Shown here piece by piece: positions 12,435 to 24,379 of a stretch of DNA of 64,000 bases. This DNA is from Leuctra nigra. Taxonomy: Eukaryota > Arthropoda > Insecta > Plecoptera > Leuctridae. Position 1 is the stretch's first letter. Each line of letters starts with the position of its first letter. Where the stretch lies: NCBI GenBank assembly GCA_934045905.1, contig OW203763.1, positions 22,619,108-22,683,107 on the forward strand, given 5' to 3'. Both the position numbers and the translations under genes were made by a program. Below the pieces are notes generated by a model. The model was given only the letters and a program-made list of their open reading frames with translations. It did no database searches and was not told the origin of the DNA.

Positions 12435-15400
12435 AAATCGTATATTCTAATATTTAATTCTGCTTGGTTTTCAATATGATCCTATATCATGAGAATTATA
12501 TTTAGACATGTATGCACCAAACCACAGCCATTACTAGAATCACAAAATTATGGAGATTGGGAATTGCCATCTTATTCTATTTGCTTAAAAGGTTGTCCTA
12601 ATGCCATTTATGTGTCTTATGATTGCTTTATATATAACTTCTCTCCTTTTCCTATAAAGATAGCGCCAAAATTGTAGGATTAAACAAATTTATGGATAAG
12701 GCTTTGAAAATATTCTATTATATAGGAGTTGTTTATACCTTGAGAATGTCTGGTAGTTAGAGATAGCTGCAATCCCTGGCAAAATGTGCTAAAATCCCTT
12801 CAGAACAATATATTGCGATACACATCTGTTTTTGCTGCATGCAATTGGTTTAAGTAGTATTTACCCAACCCCTTAAGGTGCATGTAAATTTAATATAATT
12901 GCCTTTAGTTTCATACATCTACTGACTTATTTTCTTCCTTCACACTATTATGATAGTACATTATGAAAATATTGTCACTATGCGTTATAGTGTGTTAATA
13001 TTTTCACTGTAATAAAATACCAAGAGTGTTCTTTTGCACCTTGTTTCAAAATCTACGAGCTGAAATGCTGAAATGAAATGCAATGAAATCTGCAATGTAC
13101 GTTGAAATAACATATGTTTTCACAGTTTTAATGCCATTTCGAATAATAGTAGGGTAATTAAAGCCCTTCATTTTTTGAGAGACAGTTCACGATTAATGAA
13201 ATATTTTGAAAGTAGGTGCTAATACACAATTGCAATAATTTGTATTATTATTTATTTATTTATTGACAATCGAATTATTATGTTTCACATGCATTATGTA
13301 AGTTTTTAGTTCAGAGAACATTCGCAATAACATAAACAGATAACATTATCAGAGTTGATAACAGATCATGAAAATTGACTAAGGAATACTTAAACAATAT
13401 ACTTATGCATTAAACAAGGTAAAACAAAAATATTATAATTAATTTTCACCGAAAAACTATTTCCGGAGCTTGTTATGTTTACTCTCTTCAGTTTATTCTT
13501 CACTGTCCAACAATCTTCCATCAGGTAGCTTTTTTATATCAAGACGGCATCATGTACTTCCTTGTAACACCCCTCGAGATAGGCCAGTTTACCCCAACCA
13601 AGAACGGCGAGTCAGGAGTGCCACCCAGGGACCATTCATGGAGCCAATCTTGTTCTATGGGGATATAAAAATGCTTATGAAAATCATTTCTTTCCTATTT
13701 GTGTTTCGTGTCTTTTAATCTGCATAAACGGCGTTTATCACTAAACCTTGCCATCCCCTAGGAAATTACCCCCTCCCCCCACTTGGCTTATTATTCCCTA
13801 AAGCGTGTATGTTAGTACCTTCAATTGAGATTTCTGTATGTGGGTGCATGTACTCGAGTATAGCTACCATGGATTGTATAATATTCTAAAATAAAGGAGA
13901 GGATTTCGCACAATCTAAATACATTCGTTTGAAGAAAATGGAAAGAAAAATATGGGAAAAGTTGATATTAAAATTGCACCATTTCTTTGAAACTAAACGA
14001 TTCGTTAAATGATACAAGTACAATTTCAACGAATATTTAAGTGAATAAAAACTTCGTTTTATAATCATATTCTTTCTATTTATCTAGTGGATTGTGATCG
14101 GACTTTTTCATTACTTTTATGGACAAGAACTTTTTAAAATGCTAAAATTCTCATTTTCCCAAGTTAAACTATAGAAGAAGGAAATTGTTTACCTTACGTT
14201 TTTGTTTAGCCAATTTACTACATTTAAAAGGAAAAGCATCATCACTACTAAAACGTGCTTAAATGGGCAATTTTCTTAAATTCCTTCGAATAATTAAAGT
14301 TTTCTAACGTCGAGTATCCAAGATAAAGATGCTTGCATTTATTTACAATGAAACGAGATTGGTTATCAGGCAGAGGGAAGGGGGAAGAATAAATTAAGAA
14401 CTATCTTTGATCGTGTGCCAATTATAAGCGTGCATTTTAACTTTATGAGTACTTGGCTTAATTAATTAAAGGATATAGACAATTAAAATTGCATAGATAA
14501 TTGGAAAGTTATGAAGTTGTGAAACTAAGAATAAGCTCGTTTTTAATGAGTTTCGAATAAGCCGATCCAAGGTGTTATGGATTTTTTTAGCGTAATAAAT
14601 TGACGTATTATGCATTTCTTATACTTACAGATAAATTTCGTACAGTTATTGCATCGACGTTGCTAATCAATAAAATATTTATATATAAGTCTCAGTAACA
14701 ATATATGTAAATACAAATGGCGTAACCTGATAAAAGAAGTATTATTCTGTTTTATGAAATAAAATTTGTATTGTATGTTAATGTAATATTCTATCCTTAG
14801 GCTTTAATTATATGTGAATAATAAATAATAAAGATCAACTGAAATTGAATGAAAACGTTGACTAAAATGATAGTTCAGAAAGCAGGTAACTTGTGCGGTA
14901 AAAGTTAAAACAAACCCAAAGTGTAGTTTCAAATCGGAAACTGGCGTACGATTTGACACACAACGCTTATCAGTAAATGTAGTGCTGCATTATTATACAT
15001 GACTATTCCTTCTCTTTTTTGGAACTATTTTTTGAATATCACTACATCGTTAAATGCAATTGGAGTGATAGAGGGAGTGATGCGAATCTACAGAGTATAC
15101 ATTCAACGTGTGATTTGCAAACTTATAGAAACGAAAACAAGACTGTTCTTACGCACGTCGTGAAAAATGTCTTAGATTTTCTAACAGTCGCTACAAAACC
15201 CATTTATCATTAAAATATTAATGCCTTTTTCAAAATTAAAAAGAAATTATGTGTATACGTTGGTTGTTTTATATCAAATATAGAGAAGGTAAGAGTATTT
15301 TTTTACATGGGTTACTCTATATACAATGAGCTTCCAAAACGGTCTATATACAAATAATAAAGCCGATTCTATAGAGTAATAAGGGCCGTATAGTTAAACT

Positions 15401-15533
15401 TTATAGGTCATTGAATTCGGAAGCGATATCAAACGGGTCCATACAACAATCGATATCACGAGTAAATGGTCACATGGTAAAAATTGTGTGCGGGGGTGGT
15501 TTGTGGGGTCGGGAGCATTGCAAGGGTATGTTG

Positions 15534-15560
15534 AGGGGGGCTGGGGGGTGGGTAGGGGGT
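15534..15560 (+). other. G-quadruplex candidate
   Basis: Four or more G runs of at least three (GGGGGG, GGGGGG, GGG, GGGGG) lie within 27 nt with loops of one or two bases, which meets the standard quadruplex pattern. It sits at the end of an 80-nt G-rich patch. Confidence 0.6.
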
Positions 15561-16856
15561 GTTATTTACTGAAAATGTGTGATAAGGATACGTGGGGGAA
15601 TATACAACCCCGACCCGCGGTATGGAGTGCCATATCAAGGAAGAAATAACCGTGCTCAAAGAGGTACTAAAATGCATCGTTGATTTGTGTTTGCAGAGTT
15701 TACCTATTACGTCTTCATTGTGGTAGATCTTCAGTAAACATCCATTTTACACAATTTCATGATGTCATTCAGTTTATGATTTTGACGAGGGTGCTTTCTT
15801 TTTTTGCCAAATATATTTTGAAGCGGGCGATGATTGAACTCTTATTTATTGGGTGAATTGTTATGTGTCTGTTAATTTTGTTTAAAATAAAACTTTGTTG
15901 GCATTTGAAAGTTTTGCGTGGGAAACGGATATAAAGTATTTCCAGCGAGCGAGCGACGAATAAAAAGTATATCTGGAAGTAATAGTAAGCCACTGTGCCA
16001 GCAGAGTAGTCAAACTTGCTGAAATGTGAACGACGATCGGGTGTCATAAGATGAGATTTTTATTATTCTACTACCACAGCGATTTCATATTTTTATACCG
16101 CAAGGGATTCCCGTCCGAATTATTTTATTATACAACAACATCGTTCATGTACTCAAATCTTATAGATCCGTCTTTAATCGTTTTAGTTAAATGGAGTTTT
16201 GTTTAGAAAACAATTCATTAATATTTTTAATATCTTTTATTCTTTAATTTTTTATTTTTTTTATATATTTTTACTACCATTCGGTAACTTCGATGTTACG
16301 AATCAAATTTCACTTACTGATTTCAAAATGATGTATCATTCTCCTCCTAAAACACCCTGTTTGCTTTTGCAACACCTTGCAGATCTCAACCCCCCAACCC
16401 CTCCCCCTAAGTTCCTCCGCAATCACTTCCCCTATCTCCTTCGCAGCCATCCAAGATACAATGCAGACGACGTAACAGTTGCATGGAACGAGATTTTTCT
16501 ATAAGCATTTTGCCGAAGAAAATCACCCCACGTTACACATGTTATCCCATAGAAAACACCTCCTTAAAAATAGCCCTTGTGTTACCTTCACGTAAGACCG
16601 TAAATTGCTTGCAACAAACACTAAAGAAAAAAGTAAGGGAACATTTTTTAAATTGCCACTTTGAGAAAGCATGTTACAAAACTAACAATTATTTTGTAAT
16701 TTTGTGCTTGGAACTGTTATTTATTACAAGCATCCTGATTTTAATGTAACTTCGAAATGTTTATCTTCAATATTAAAAAAGATCAGCATTAAAAATTACC
16801 CTTTTTAAAAAGGCTATTCATCACACATTCAAATACGATAAAACAACACAAATATT

Positions 16857-17289
16857 AGTGGAGGTGCCGTAAAAAGTGGTGGAAGTGCCATGCTCAAGGT
16901 AAATTCGTGCACCGAGTGAATTACTTATTTGGATGATATAAACTTTTATTTGAGTACGAGACAAATATAAATTTTATATAATGCAAATAAATGATACTTT
17001 TAACTTAAATAAAATTATTTAAGTTAAATAGAAATCTATTTCAAGTAGAACATATATTATTTGAATACGAAGGCAAATAGACATTAATTATTCAATCCAA
17101 GTCACCACACATTCTTGCTATTCTAAGTGGAGGTGCCACATCTTTTCAAGACTTTTTCGAGATTTGTAATTATAGTTTCTCTCAGTGGAGGTGCCACGTT
17201 TTGACTATCAACCAAAAAAAGACAAAATCCACGATTATAAGATTAAAAGAAGTCGCAAAGAAAGAGGAATTCTAGTGGAAACGCCATTG
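16857..17289 (+). repeat. Cluster of five AGTGGAGGTGCC motifs
   Basis: Exact cores occur at 16857-16867, 17126-17137 and 17184-17195. Degenerate copies are GTGGTGGAAGTGCC (16876) and AGTGGAAACGCC (17274). All are on the same strand. The exact copies are followed by (A/G)(C/T)-type bases and then A- or T-rich sequence. Sequence between copies does not align, so this is not a simple tandem array. It may be a cluster of protein-binding sites or RNA motifs; no known factor is assigned. Confidence 0.7.
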
Positions 17290-17553
17290 TACGACATATA
17301 TAGGGAGTGTTTGTAATTCCGGAGATGGCAGCATGGAAAAGGGGAATGGAGGATAAAGTGGGAAGGGGAACGGACAAGGATTCAAAGTGTGTGTTTTATG
17401 CAAACAATGCGCTTGGAATGCTATGTCTAAGTCCCTTTTTCCCTCCCCTTCCCATCCCTTCCTCCCTAACTCTATTCCTTTAAACAACAAACAAGAGAGA
17501 AAGAAACTTTTAAATGTGGAATTAATATTTATAACGTTCTGAGATGCAAATGT

Positions 17554-17602
17554 GACGCCGAAGGGACGCCGGGCGACGCCTGGAACTTGTACACACGACG
17601 CC
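17554..17602 (+). promoter_or_regulatory. Four helically phased GACGCC boxes
   Basis: GACGCC occurs at 17554, 17565, 17575 and 17597. The spacings of 11, 10 and 22 bp are close to one, one and two turns of the helix, placing all four on one face of the DNA. The block is G+C-rich within A+T-rich surroundings. A regulatory role is inferred from phasing alone. Confidence 0.4.
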
Positions 17603-17609
17603 AGAAATG

Positions 17610-18865
17610 CGGCTCTTGCAGAATTCGATAGGAATTATGTTCGAGCTGTTTTTATCATCTCCTTCTTTCTGATCTCATGAGAATCTTCATGACACGTAGT
17701 TGAGTTCCATCTCCACATGTTCTCCATTGGCATTATCGTGATGGAAATTGTCTATTTATTTGAATAAGAGAGCGAAAGTTTGTGTGTACCGAGTGCGAGG
17801 ATATGTATAAATTCCTATTTTTAAGAGCTAGGTATATTATTTTATCTAATTAGTTCTAATGACTTTTTAAATATATATATTAGCTATATCCTGGGCAAAA
17901 CTCTGTGCAAATTGCTGTGCTAATTGAGTGATCAAGAATTATATAAGTATTTCTATATTCAAAGTAGACATTTTTTGTTATTATATTTATATTTATGTAT
18001 ATATATAAATACTTATTGAATGCTAGCTTTTTTATTACTCAATGAAACATTTATAAGCATCAATAATAAATTCAAAATAATTTTTACAATGGAACTCCAT
18101 TTACTCATTAAAACACAAGAAAGAGAGACAAAAAACGAATTAAAACGCTTACTTCACTTGTTAATTTATTAAACTATTAACTAGAGTAGGTATTCATGTG
18201 TAAATTGGCATAATTAAATAATTTAAACCTACACTTATTTCTAAAAGAGAACACCAATAAGAAAGCTTACAATACTACACTTGCAAGCCAATTTGATCTG
18301 TAATATTTTAAATATGTATTACTCAATACATGTTTTAGCAGTATTGCTGCAGTGAAGGAAGAACGTAATAAAATATGAAGGAAAATATGCAATTTATTCG
18401 GTTCATGTATTATTTATTTATATTGCCACAAGTGACCAGACGTTTTACGTTCGATGGAATTTAAGACGACACATTTTTAATTAAAAATTCTTTTCGCGCA
18501 AGTTATGTGGCTTGTGTTAAGTTCTATGCATAATTTTCACGGTTGGGTTCATGAAAATAAACGCAATCAGGCCAATGGAGATAGAAAATTGTGCCAAGAG
18601 TTCGCGTAAACGAGACATTTTGCTTCTATAAAAGAAGCAAATGACAAACATTTTAATACTAGAAATCTAGTAAAATGCACTTTGTATTTTTGGGTATAAG
18701 TTAATAAATAAGTTTACAAACAGTTCTTCTATAAAATCACGAGCTTTAGCACAGTCAGAAAAACTTTCCACTCCCCCTTATATCATAAAACATTACAATT
18801 TAAATAATCTCGTGGTTCGTCAGAATCGCTGGAAAATGCTGATGATTCTGATGACGTTCTTCAGT
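17610..18865. other. AT-rich noncoding stretch
   Basis: No gene, RNA or structured repeat that I can support; ordinary A+T-rich sequence. Confidence 0.4.
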
Positions 18866-18869
18866 GATG

Positions 18870-19020
18870 CTGTGGTTTGATGTTGGCCCTGAAAAGGGTA
18901 GTTGTCGAGGAGAGCTTGAAGAGCTTTTCGGAGAGCCATCTTTCCAGCCTGAAGTTGGAGAGATTAAGCTCTCCGAAACGTCGTCGACGGCCCTTTTCAG
19001 AGCCAAATCAAACCAGTGTA
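18870..19020. repeat. Inverted pair of histone-type 3' stem-loops
   Basis: On the plus strand GGCCCTTTTCAGAGCC (18989-19004) differs at one position from the canonical metazoan histone mRNA stem-loop. On the minus strand TACCCTTTTCAGGGCC (plus 18885-18900) keeps the same loop and inner stem. Both are followed outward by CCAA(A/C)ATCAAACCA-like sequence, so the two ends are inverted copies pointing away from each other. Between them are further inverted CTCTCCGAAA blocks. No histone coding sequence lies between, so this looks like a foldback or retroelement fragment that carries histone-like ends, not a histone gene. Confidence 0.5.
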
Positions 19021-19079
19021 TTACCGACGTACAACTCTCAGCAAAATGAATAAAATGGTTATAAATATATTTTAACAAA

Positions 19080-20030
19080 TCAATATGGAGATTAAGTTGT
19101 ATTTGCTTTCAATACCTCGTTTACTCAAGTACCTAAATAGTCTGTTATAAGTATGAATAACAAAAGTATTGTTATTGAAGCTGAGAATGCCTTCCAAAAC
19201 TTAAGATGCATTTTTGTTCACTATTGTAAACAGTTGGATTTCGTTGGCAATTCGAAAGATTTGGTTTTTGCCCGAACGAAATGACTTACCATTAATCCTA
19301 TTCAACTCGATGGTATAAAGAGGCAATAAGTTCGTGTAAAACGTTTGCTGTCTCTTTTTACAAGCAATAGAAACCTTTATTGAAGACGTGTATTGTCATT
19401 TAAGTCCCAAGTCCAATGCTCACCTCTACTAGAACACAACACACAAAACACAAGTGCTGCTCAAATAGCTTAGGAAGGTTTCGTTTCACATAAAACTACG
19501 AGAAGAATGTATAGAGTGCAATAAGAGTAAACTCTTTACATGATACAGATATTGTTTGAATCATATCACAATATTTGTAAAGAGTTAAATATAACACATT
19601 GTTATTTCCCAAATTTTGTATTAATTTTATTTAACAGATATTATTTTATTTTTGGACTGTTTGGACTAACTAAACACTGTTGCAATCGGGGTAATTTAAT
19701 TTAAAAATCTGACACAATAGAGCAAAATGTTTATACCTGATCATTTACACACATTTCAGCATTAGTCATAATTTTTCTCGATATTAAATATATGTGCACC
19801 CAGTTTAATATTATTGATTACAAACAATAATATGGCATTATCATTTAAAATTGAGTAGTAATCTTCTTAAATTTTCAATCAATAACAACACACTATCCTC
19901 GGTGTTTCACAATTTAAAATCATTTGTATGCTTATATTTAAATTGATCTTCTGCCTTTGGGTTTTCCACAATCTTCATTCTCTACACTATCATACAGTCT
20001 AATGTATTTTGAAACAACAGTACAGGATCC
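19080..20030. other. AT-rich noncoding stretch
   Basis: Nothing supported beyond A+T-rich sequence. Confidence 0.4.
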
Positions 20031-20032
20031 AT

Positions 20033-20154
20033 TTAATAATGTGTACTTTCACCCGATGCATGTAAACCAAATTCAGCAAGAATATCCGTCTCTTCTATCT
20101 TGAATGCTGAAGAGAAATCATCCCCAGCATCCATGGAGCCCCTCTGCATGGGTC
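20033..20154 (-). other. Possible terminal coding exon or SINE body
   Basis: On the minus strand an AG (TTGCAATCAG) precedes a 122-nt open stretch ending in TAA at 20033-20035. It begins near an ATG (20147-20149) and encodes an acidic, mixed-composition peptide of about 38 residues. It is too short for homology calls by eye. The sequence directly upstream (20155-20222) carries a pol III A-box-like TGGCGCAGTTAC, so the whole may instead be the body of a tRNA-derived SINE. Confidence 0.2.
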
Positions 20155-20157
20155 CTG

Positions 20158-20222
20158 ATTGCAATTCTCAGCTCACACCTGGTAACCTGGTGTAACACGT
20201 AACTGCGCCAGCTCGCTCGAAT
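20158..20222 (-). mobile_element. Possible tRNA-derived SINE head
   Basis: Minus-strand TGGCGCAGTTAC matches the pol III A box. It is followed by a near-palindrome ACACCAGGTTACCAGGTGT (plus about 20175-20200). A convincing B box is missing, so the call is tentative. Confidence 0.3.
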
Positions 20223-20229
20223 ATACCAT

Positions 20230-22290
20230 CCATAGGTCGTTTCCATAGATAAAACAAGAGCACAACTTCGGAATACATAAATATCATCATCCCCTTCTAT
20301 TCAGCAGAACCAAAATCCATCCATCGTTTTTTACATTTCAACACATTGCCCATTGCATAAGATTTCATATTTGAACTGTACATAGTTATACTTTTAATTT
20401 TTCTTTCTTTTGAGTATTGTAAAATTTATGTCTCATTTTGAATAAATACCAGTTCTGTAACTTCTTTTAACGATATTATTATTACTATCATATCTTGTAT
20501 AGTCTAACATAATATTATTAAGGGTGTAATAAAGTACTTGGTACATAAGTTAGGGTGAGAGTAGACTGTAGATTCGGACGAAGGCCGGCATGATCAAAAG
20601 ACCTGAAATACAAGAAGTCTAAATACCACTTTCAGATATCTTAATCCCCTTTAAGGGGATGCAAGAGTGGTCATAAGAAATGCATCAAATGAGCTAGAAG
20701 ATGGACATAGTTTTGATCCTATACAATATTCTCTTCGCTGGTATTCATGAAATGTAAAATAAAAAAATGAGTATTGTATGAAATGAATTATGATTTTCTG
20801 GTACAAAGAACAAAAGTCATTATATTCCATGTCAACATTAATTGATGCATTTTACTCTAGTCATAAATGTATCTTGAAGACTATTGGTCACTCTCCTACA
20901 TGGAAGTTAAGGGTGTAACCATCTATACCATGCTGTGACTAATGTCTACTTCTTTTATCATCTGACAACTTAATCTTTTCTAGAATAGAATTAATTACTT
21001 CTGGAACGTATACGGTCTCATATAAGAGAGTCGAGTAAGAAGATAGATGTGGGTAGGTCCTGAAGAACCGGTAGATATATAAAGAAGTCACTTTGGTTGG
21101 GTGTCTTCAATCTACGCCATTTGCCGACGACTCTCTCTATCTCTCTCTCTCTCTCTCTCTCTCCTCTCTTGGTATATAGGGGAGGGATAGATGGGTGGAC
21201 AAACAAAAACGAACGATTTGATATAGTCACTTAAAATTTAATTACGACTACTACTACTACAAAAGTTATGTCATTATTATTATCCATGGTAGGCGATAAT
21301 GGAATTTATTGTCTGGAAGTAATAATATTCTATTGATCATCTTGCATGATGATGCGATTTTAATTGCGTGTAATTTCATTATAACCCTCGAAGAAGTAGA
21401 AAAAAATTATATGGGCAAAACTCATCTTTGCAGCCTGCATGTTTTCATTCATTTTATAAATTTCAAAGTTTAATTCGAATAAAAACTCAAAAGCACCAAA
21501 ATACAGAAATTCAAATTTCTTGTATTTCCTAAATACAAAGATATATTTTTTGCATTATCATTTACAATCATTTATCTACATTTGATACCAACTTTTGTTT
21601 TTAAATGAGTATTCGATTTCTCATCTTGTGTAGGTATATAAAGCATATGGGCGTCGACTAAGCTCTACGAGAAGTTTCGTTTTACATTCTACCTAGATCA
21701 CCATTTTCAAAACCTGCTATCTCTATTATAGTGTGGCCCCTGCATAGTGATTGATGACATATGCCTTTAGCTACCTCCATGGTAAATGTAGCCATACCTA
21801 TTTGTGTAATCCATACCTACCTTTTCAAGAAGAATAAATCTAAAGAAACTGCCATCTTGGAAATAAGACTGTCACTTACACAATATAAAAGATCATTTGA
21901 AATGCTATTTAACTTGCGACTAAAACGATTTATTGTAGTGTCAACTGACCAACAGAGTTGCGAATTTCGTGTTTTTCTTTTTGTTAGTTGTCTCTGAGGT
22001 TTACTTATACCAAGGTTTGTCCAAAATTGAGGATCATGTAACTGAATAATGTGATCATGTAAGTTTGGCAATCTGTAAATAACAATTCATTCTTTAAAAC
22101 GCGTTATTAAATTACGAATTGGGATTTTTTCTTAAATGTGAAAATCAATCAAATTAACTCAAAACCGTAATTTGTGTATATTTTACAAAAATATGATGTA
22201 AACTTTCTCATTTCCCAACTCCTGAACAGTTAATTTTCTTTCAGGTATTGTTCAACGCATTTATATGCAATTTAAACTTGAGATAATAAA
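20230..22290. other. AT-rich noncoding stretch
   Basis: Contains the CT microsatellite at 21131-21168 and otherwise nothing I can support. Confidence 0.4.
21131..21168 (+). repeat. CT-rich microsatellite
   Basis: About 38 nt of near-perfect CT repeat with one TAT interruption near its start and one CC near its end. Confidence 0.9.
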
Positions 22291-22293
22291 ACC

Positions 22294-22305
22294 GGCACCT
22301 CCACC
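22294..22305 (-). repeat. Single reverse-strand GGTGGAGGTGCC motif
   Basis: Exact core of the dispersed motif, one of only two copies in minus orientation in this window. The other forms half of the 1372-1414 hairpin. Confidence 0.7.
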
Positions 22306-22309
22306 AAAC

Positions 22310-24270
22310 GTATTATCCGGAGTAACATGTACCACAAATTCCTCTGGGGGTTCTCAAATCCAGTTATCTCAACGCTGCAGTTACATATTCTCTCTCCCAA
22401 ATGGTCCACATCTCCTCATAACTTTGTGTTTTCTCTTTGTAACTACCTGACAACTGACAAGTGATAGTAATACTAGCATGATTTGCACTCGCAAGCCCGC
22501 CTATTTTCCCATTGCACCCTAGAGCCCAATAATAGTTCTATATGTTTGATAATACTATGAAAGGGTTGTTTTGGATGGAAAGAGAGAGAGAGGGGGATGA
22601 AAATGACCGCGACGATTCGTATTAACGTGCTCTGTGACCTATGTAAACGAGTCAAGGGGTAGGTATGAAAGTTTCGAGGGAGGGGTTGGGTGGATTTGAC
22701 CTATGTGTTCTATTGCCCCCTCATCTCTCGACGCTATTATGTGGACTACTCTATGCAATGGAATTGCAGTTGTTATCAGTAAATCTAAATACAAATGTAG
22801 ATTTTGGGTTCGTTTTGACTGTCTATACTAACTTTGAGCCTGTTCGATTCCCACTATTTTCATTATGATCTATACTTACTTCTTCTTAATTCCATGCTTT
22901 TACTATTGTATTTTTAGGCTTGATTATACTAGACACACTTTGCTAGAATATTTAATTTGTTATAATGTATAGTCTAGAAAGATTTAAAATAAAATTATTT
23001 TATCAATAGATAGAAATTTTGTTTCCTTACACGTCATGCTATTGACTTTGGAATGTTATTGCTTTTTAAATACTTGATTATGTAATGAAAGTAAAGTACC
23101 ATCTGTGCTGATCTCGTTCTTCTATTGGTGAATTTGCCAAAGTATATTAGATCCATTTTTCTGTGCATAGGATGTTATCATTAAATTATCATGCGTTACT
23201 AAGAGTACCACAATTCTGAATATATCAAGTATCTCTTTCCAATCAACGGCATTTTACAAATAAAAGCATTCATTTTTCTTAAGAAACAGACATTTAATTG
23301 AAATTTGGACAAAATGGTATACATAGATGCGAAAACCTGTATTCTACTTTTAGTTCTCCGTCTCCAAGAACTGTAAAGTGAATTTCATAAAGACTAAGTA
23401 GTTGATATTATATTCTGTTGAATACGTTATCTTTATGTGTTTTCATGTTCTTAGCGCCAGTTGACAGAACAATGTGGCGAAGGCAGTGAATCAAAGTACA
23501 ATGCAGCTTTCCAGATAACAGTTCCCAAGTCAGCCATTTTCCTGCTCCCATTCCAGATATCTTAATTCCAATCAAATTATTTCACCGATAACAAATACAA
23601 TCCCCAATAGCAACGATGTTCTCAACTTTAATGTCAAATTAAAGCGTAACGAATTTGATTTACTGTTGTAATATTTGTTTTAGATATGACATTAAAAGTA
23701 TACTTTGGTTCATAATTTTCAAACGAAATGATCACCACAGGCAATTATGTTGGTTTTAAATTAAGGTGCTAATAGTACTAATTATTGAGCAAGGAATTCA
23801 TTGCTCTATTTGTATTTACTACCTATCGTGTTTGTGATTAATATTTGAATTACCTATGTTTGTTTAACGCACAAATAAATGCTAGGTATGTGAATATACC
23901 TAGATTGTTCTGGTCAACAAGAATTAACCAAACTATTTTGGTGGCTGGAAATTTAATCAGGGAAGGATTCTGAGTTGGCTTTATCTTAATACCAACACAA
24001 TTAATACATAAAAATATTTTATTAAAAATCAAAACAGTTTAAAGGTATACGTAACATATCAGTCAAAAGTTCTGTCTTACAGGCACGATTTATCCGGGTA
24101 GGTCTTAGAATATTCCAAGAAATATAAATTACAATTTTTAAAGCTCGAATTACATCATAATAATATAATCAGGAGCAAAGCTCTCCAAAAATATTGACTT
24201 ATCAGTGATCCAAGTAAATTTAATATACACACATTTTTAAAAATTGAAAATCTTTTTCAGTTTAGAAAAT
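22310..24270. other. AT-rich noncoding stretch
   Basis: An isolated B-box-like TGTTCGATTCCC lies at 22841-22852 without a matching A box. Otherwise no gene or element is supported. Confidence 0.35.
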
Positions 24271-24271
24271 C

Positions 24272-24371
24272 ATTTTCAGTTATCCCTTTCGTAATATTAT
24301 ATTTGATGCATCATTGTTAGTATTTTCAGTTATCTCTTTTGTAAAATGATATTTGATGCATCATTGTTAGT
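24272..24371. repeat. 50-bp tandem duplication
   Basis: Two adjacent 50-nt copies (24272-24321 and 24322-24371), each starting ATTTTCAGTTATC and ending GCATCATTGTTAGT, differ at four positions. A recent local duplication; no coding content. Confidence 0.85.
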
Positions 24372-24379
24372 AAAACTTA

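Larger units (their letters stand above)
11650..16850. other. AT-rich noncoding stretch
   Basis: Largely featureless. It holds a run of TTAGTATAA-like units at 12362-12434, a (TTTA) patch near 13250, a somewhat G+C-richer patch at about 13550-13650 and a strongly G-rich patch at 15485-15560 (listed separately). I found no supported gene. Confidence 0.4.

Noticed and set aside
18949..18990. Hammerhead-ribozyme-like core (CTGAAG, 6-bp stem, GAAAC)
   Set aside because: The invariant A after CTGANG is replaced by T with an extra base, and no cleavage-site triplet follows the would-be third stem.
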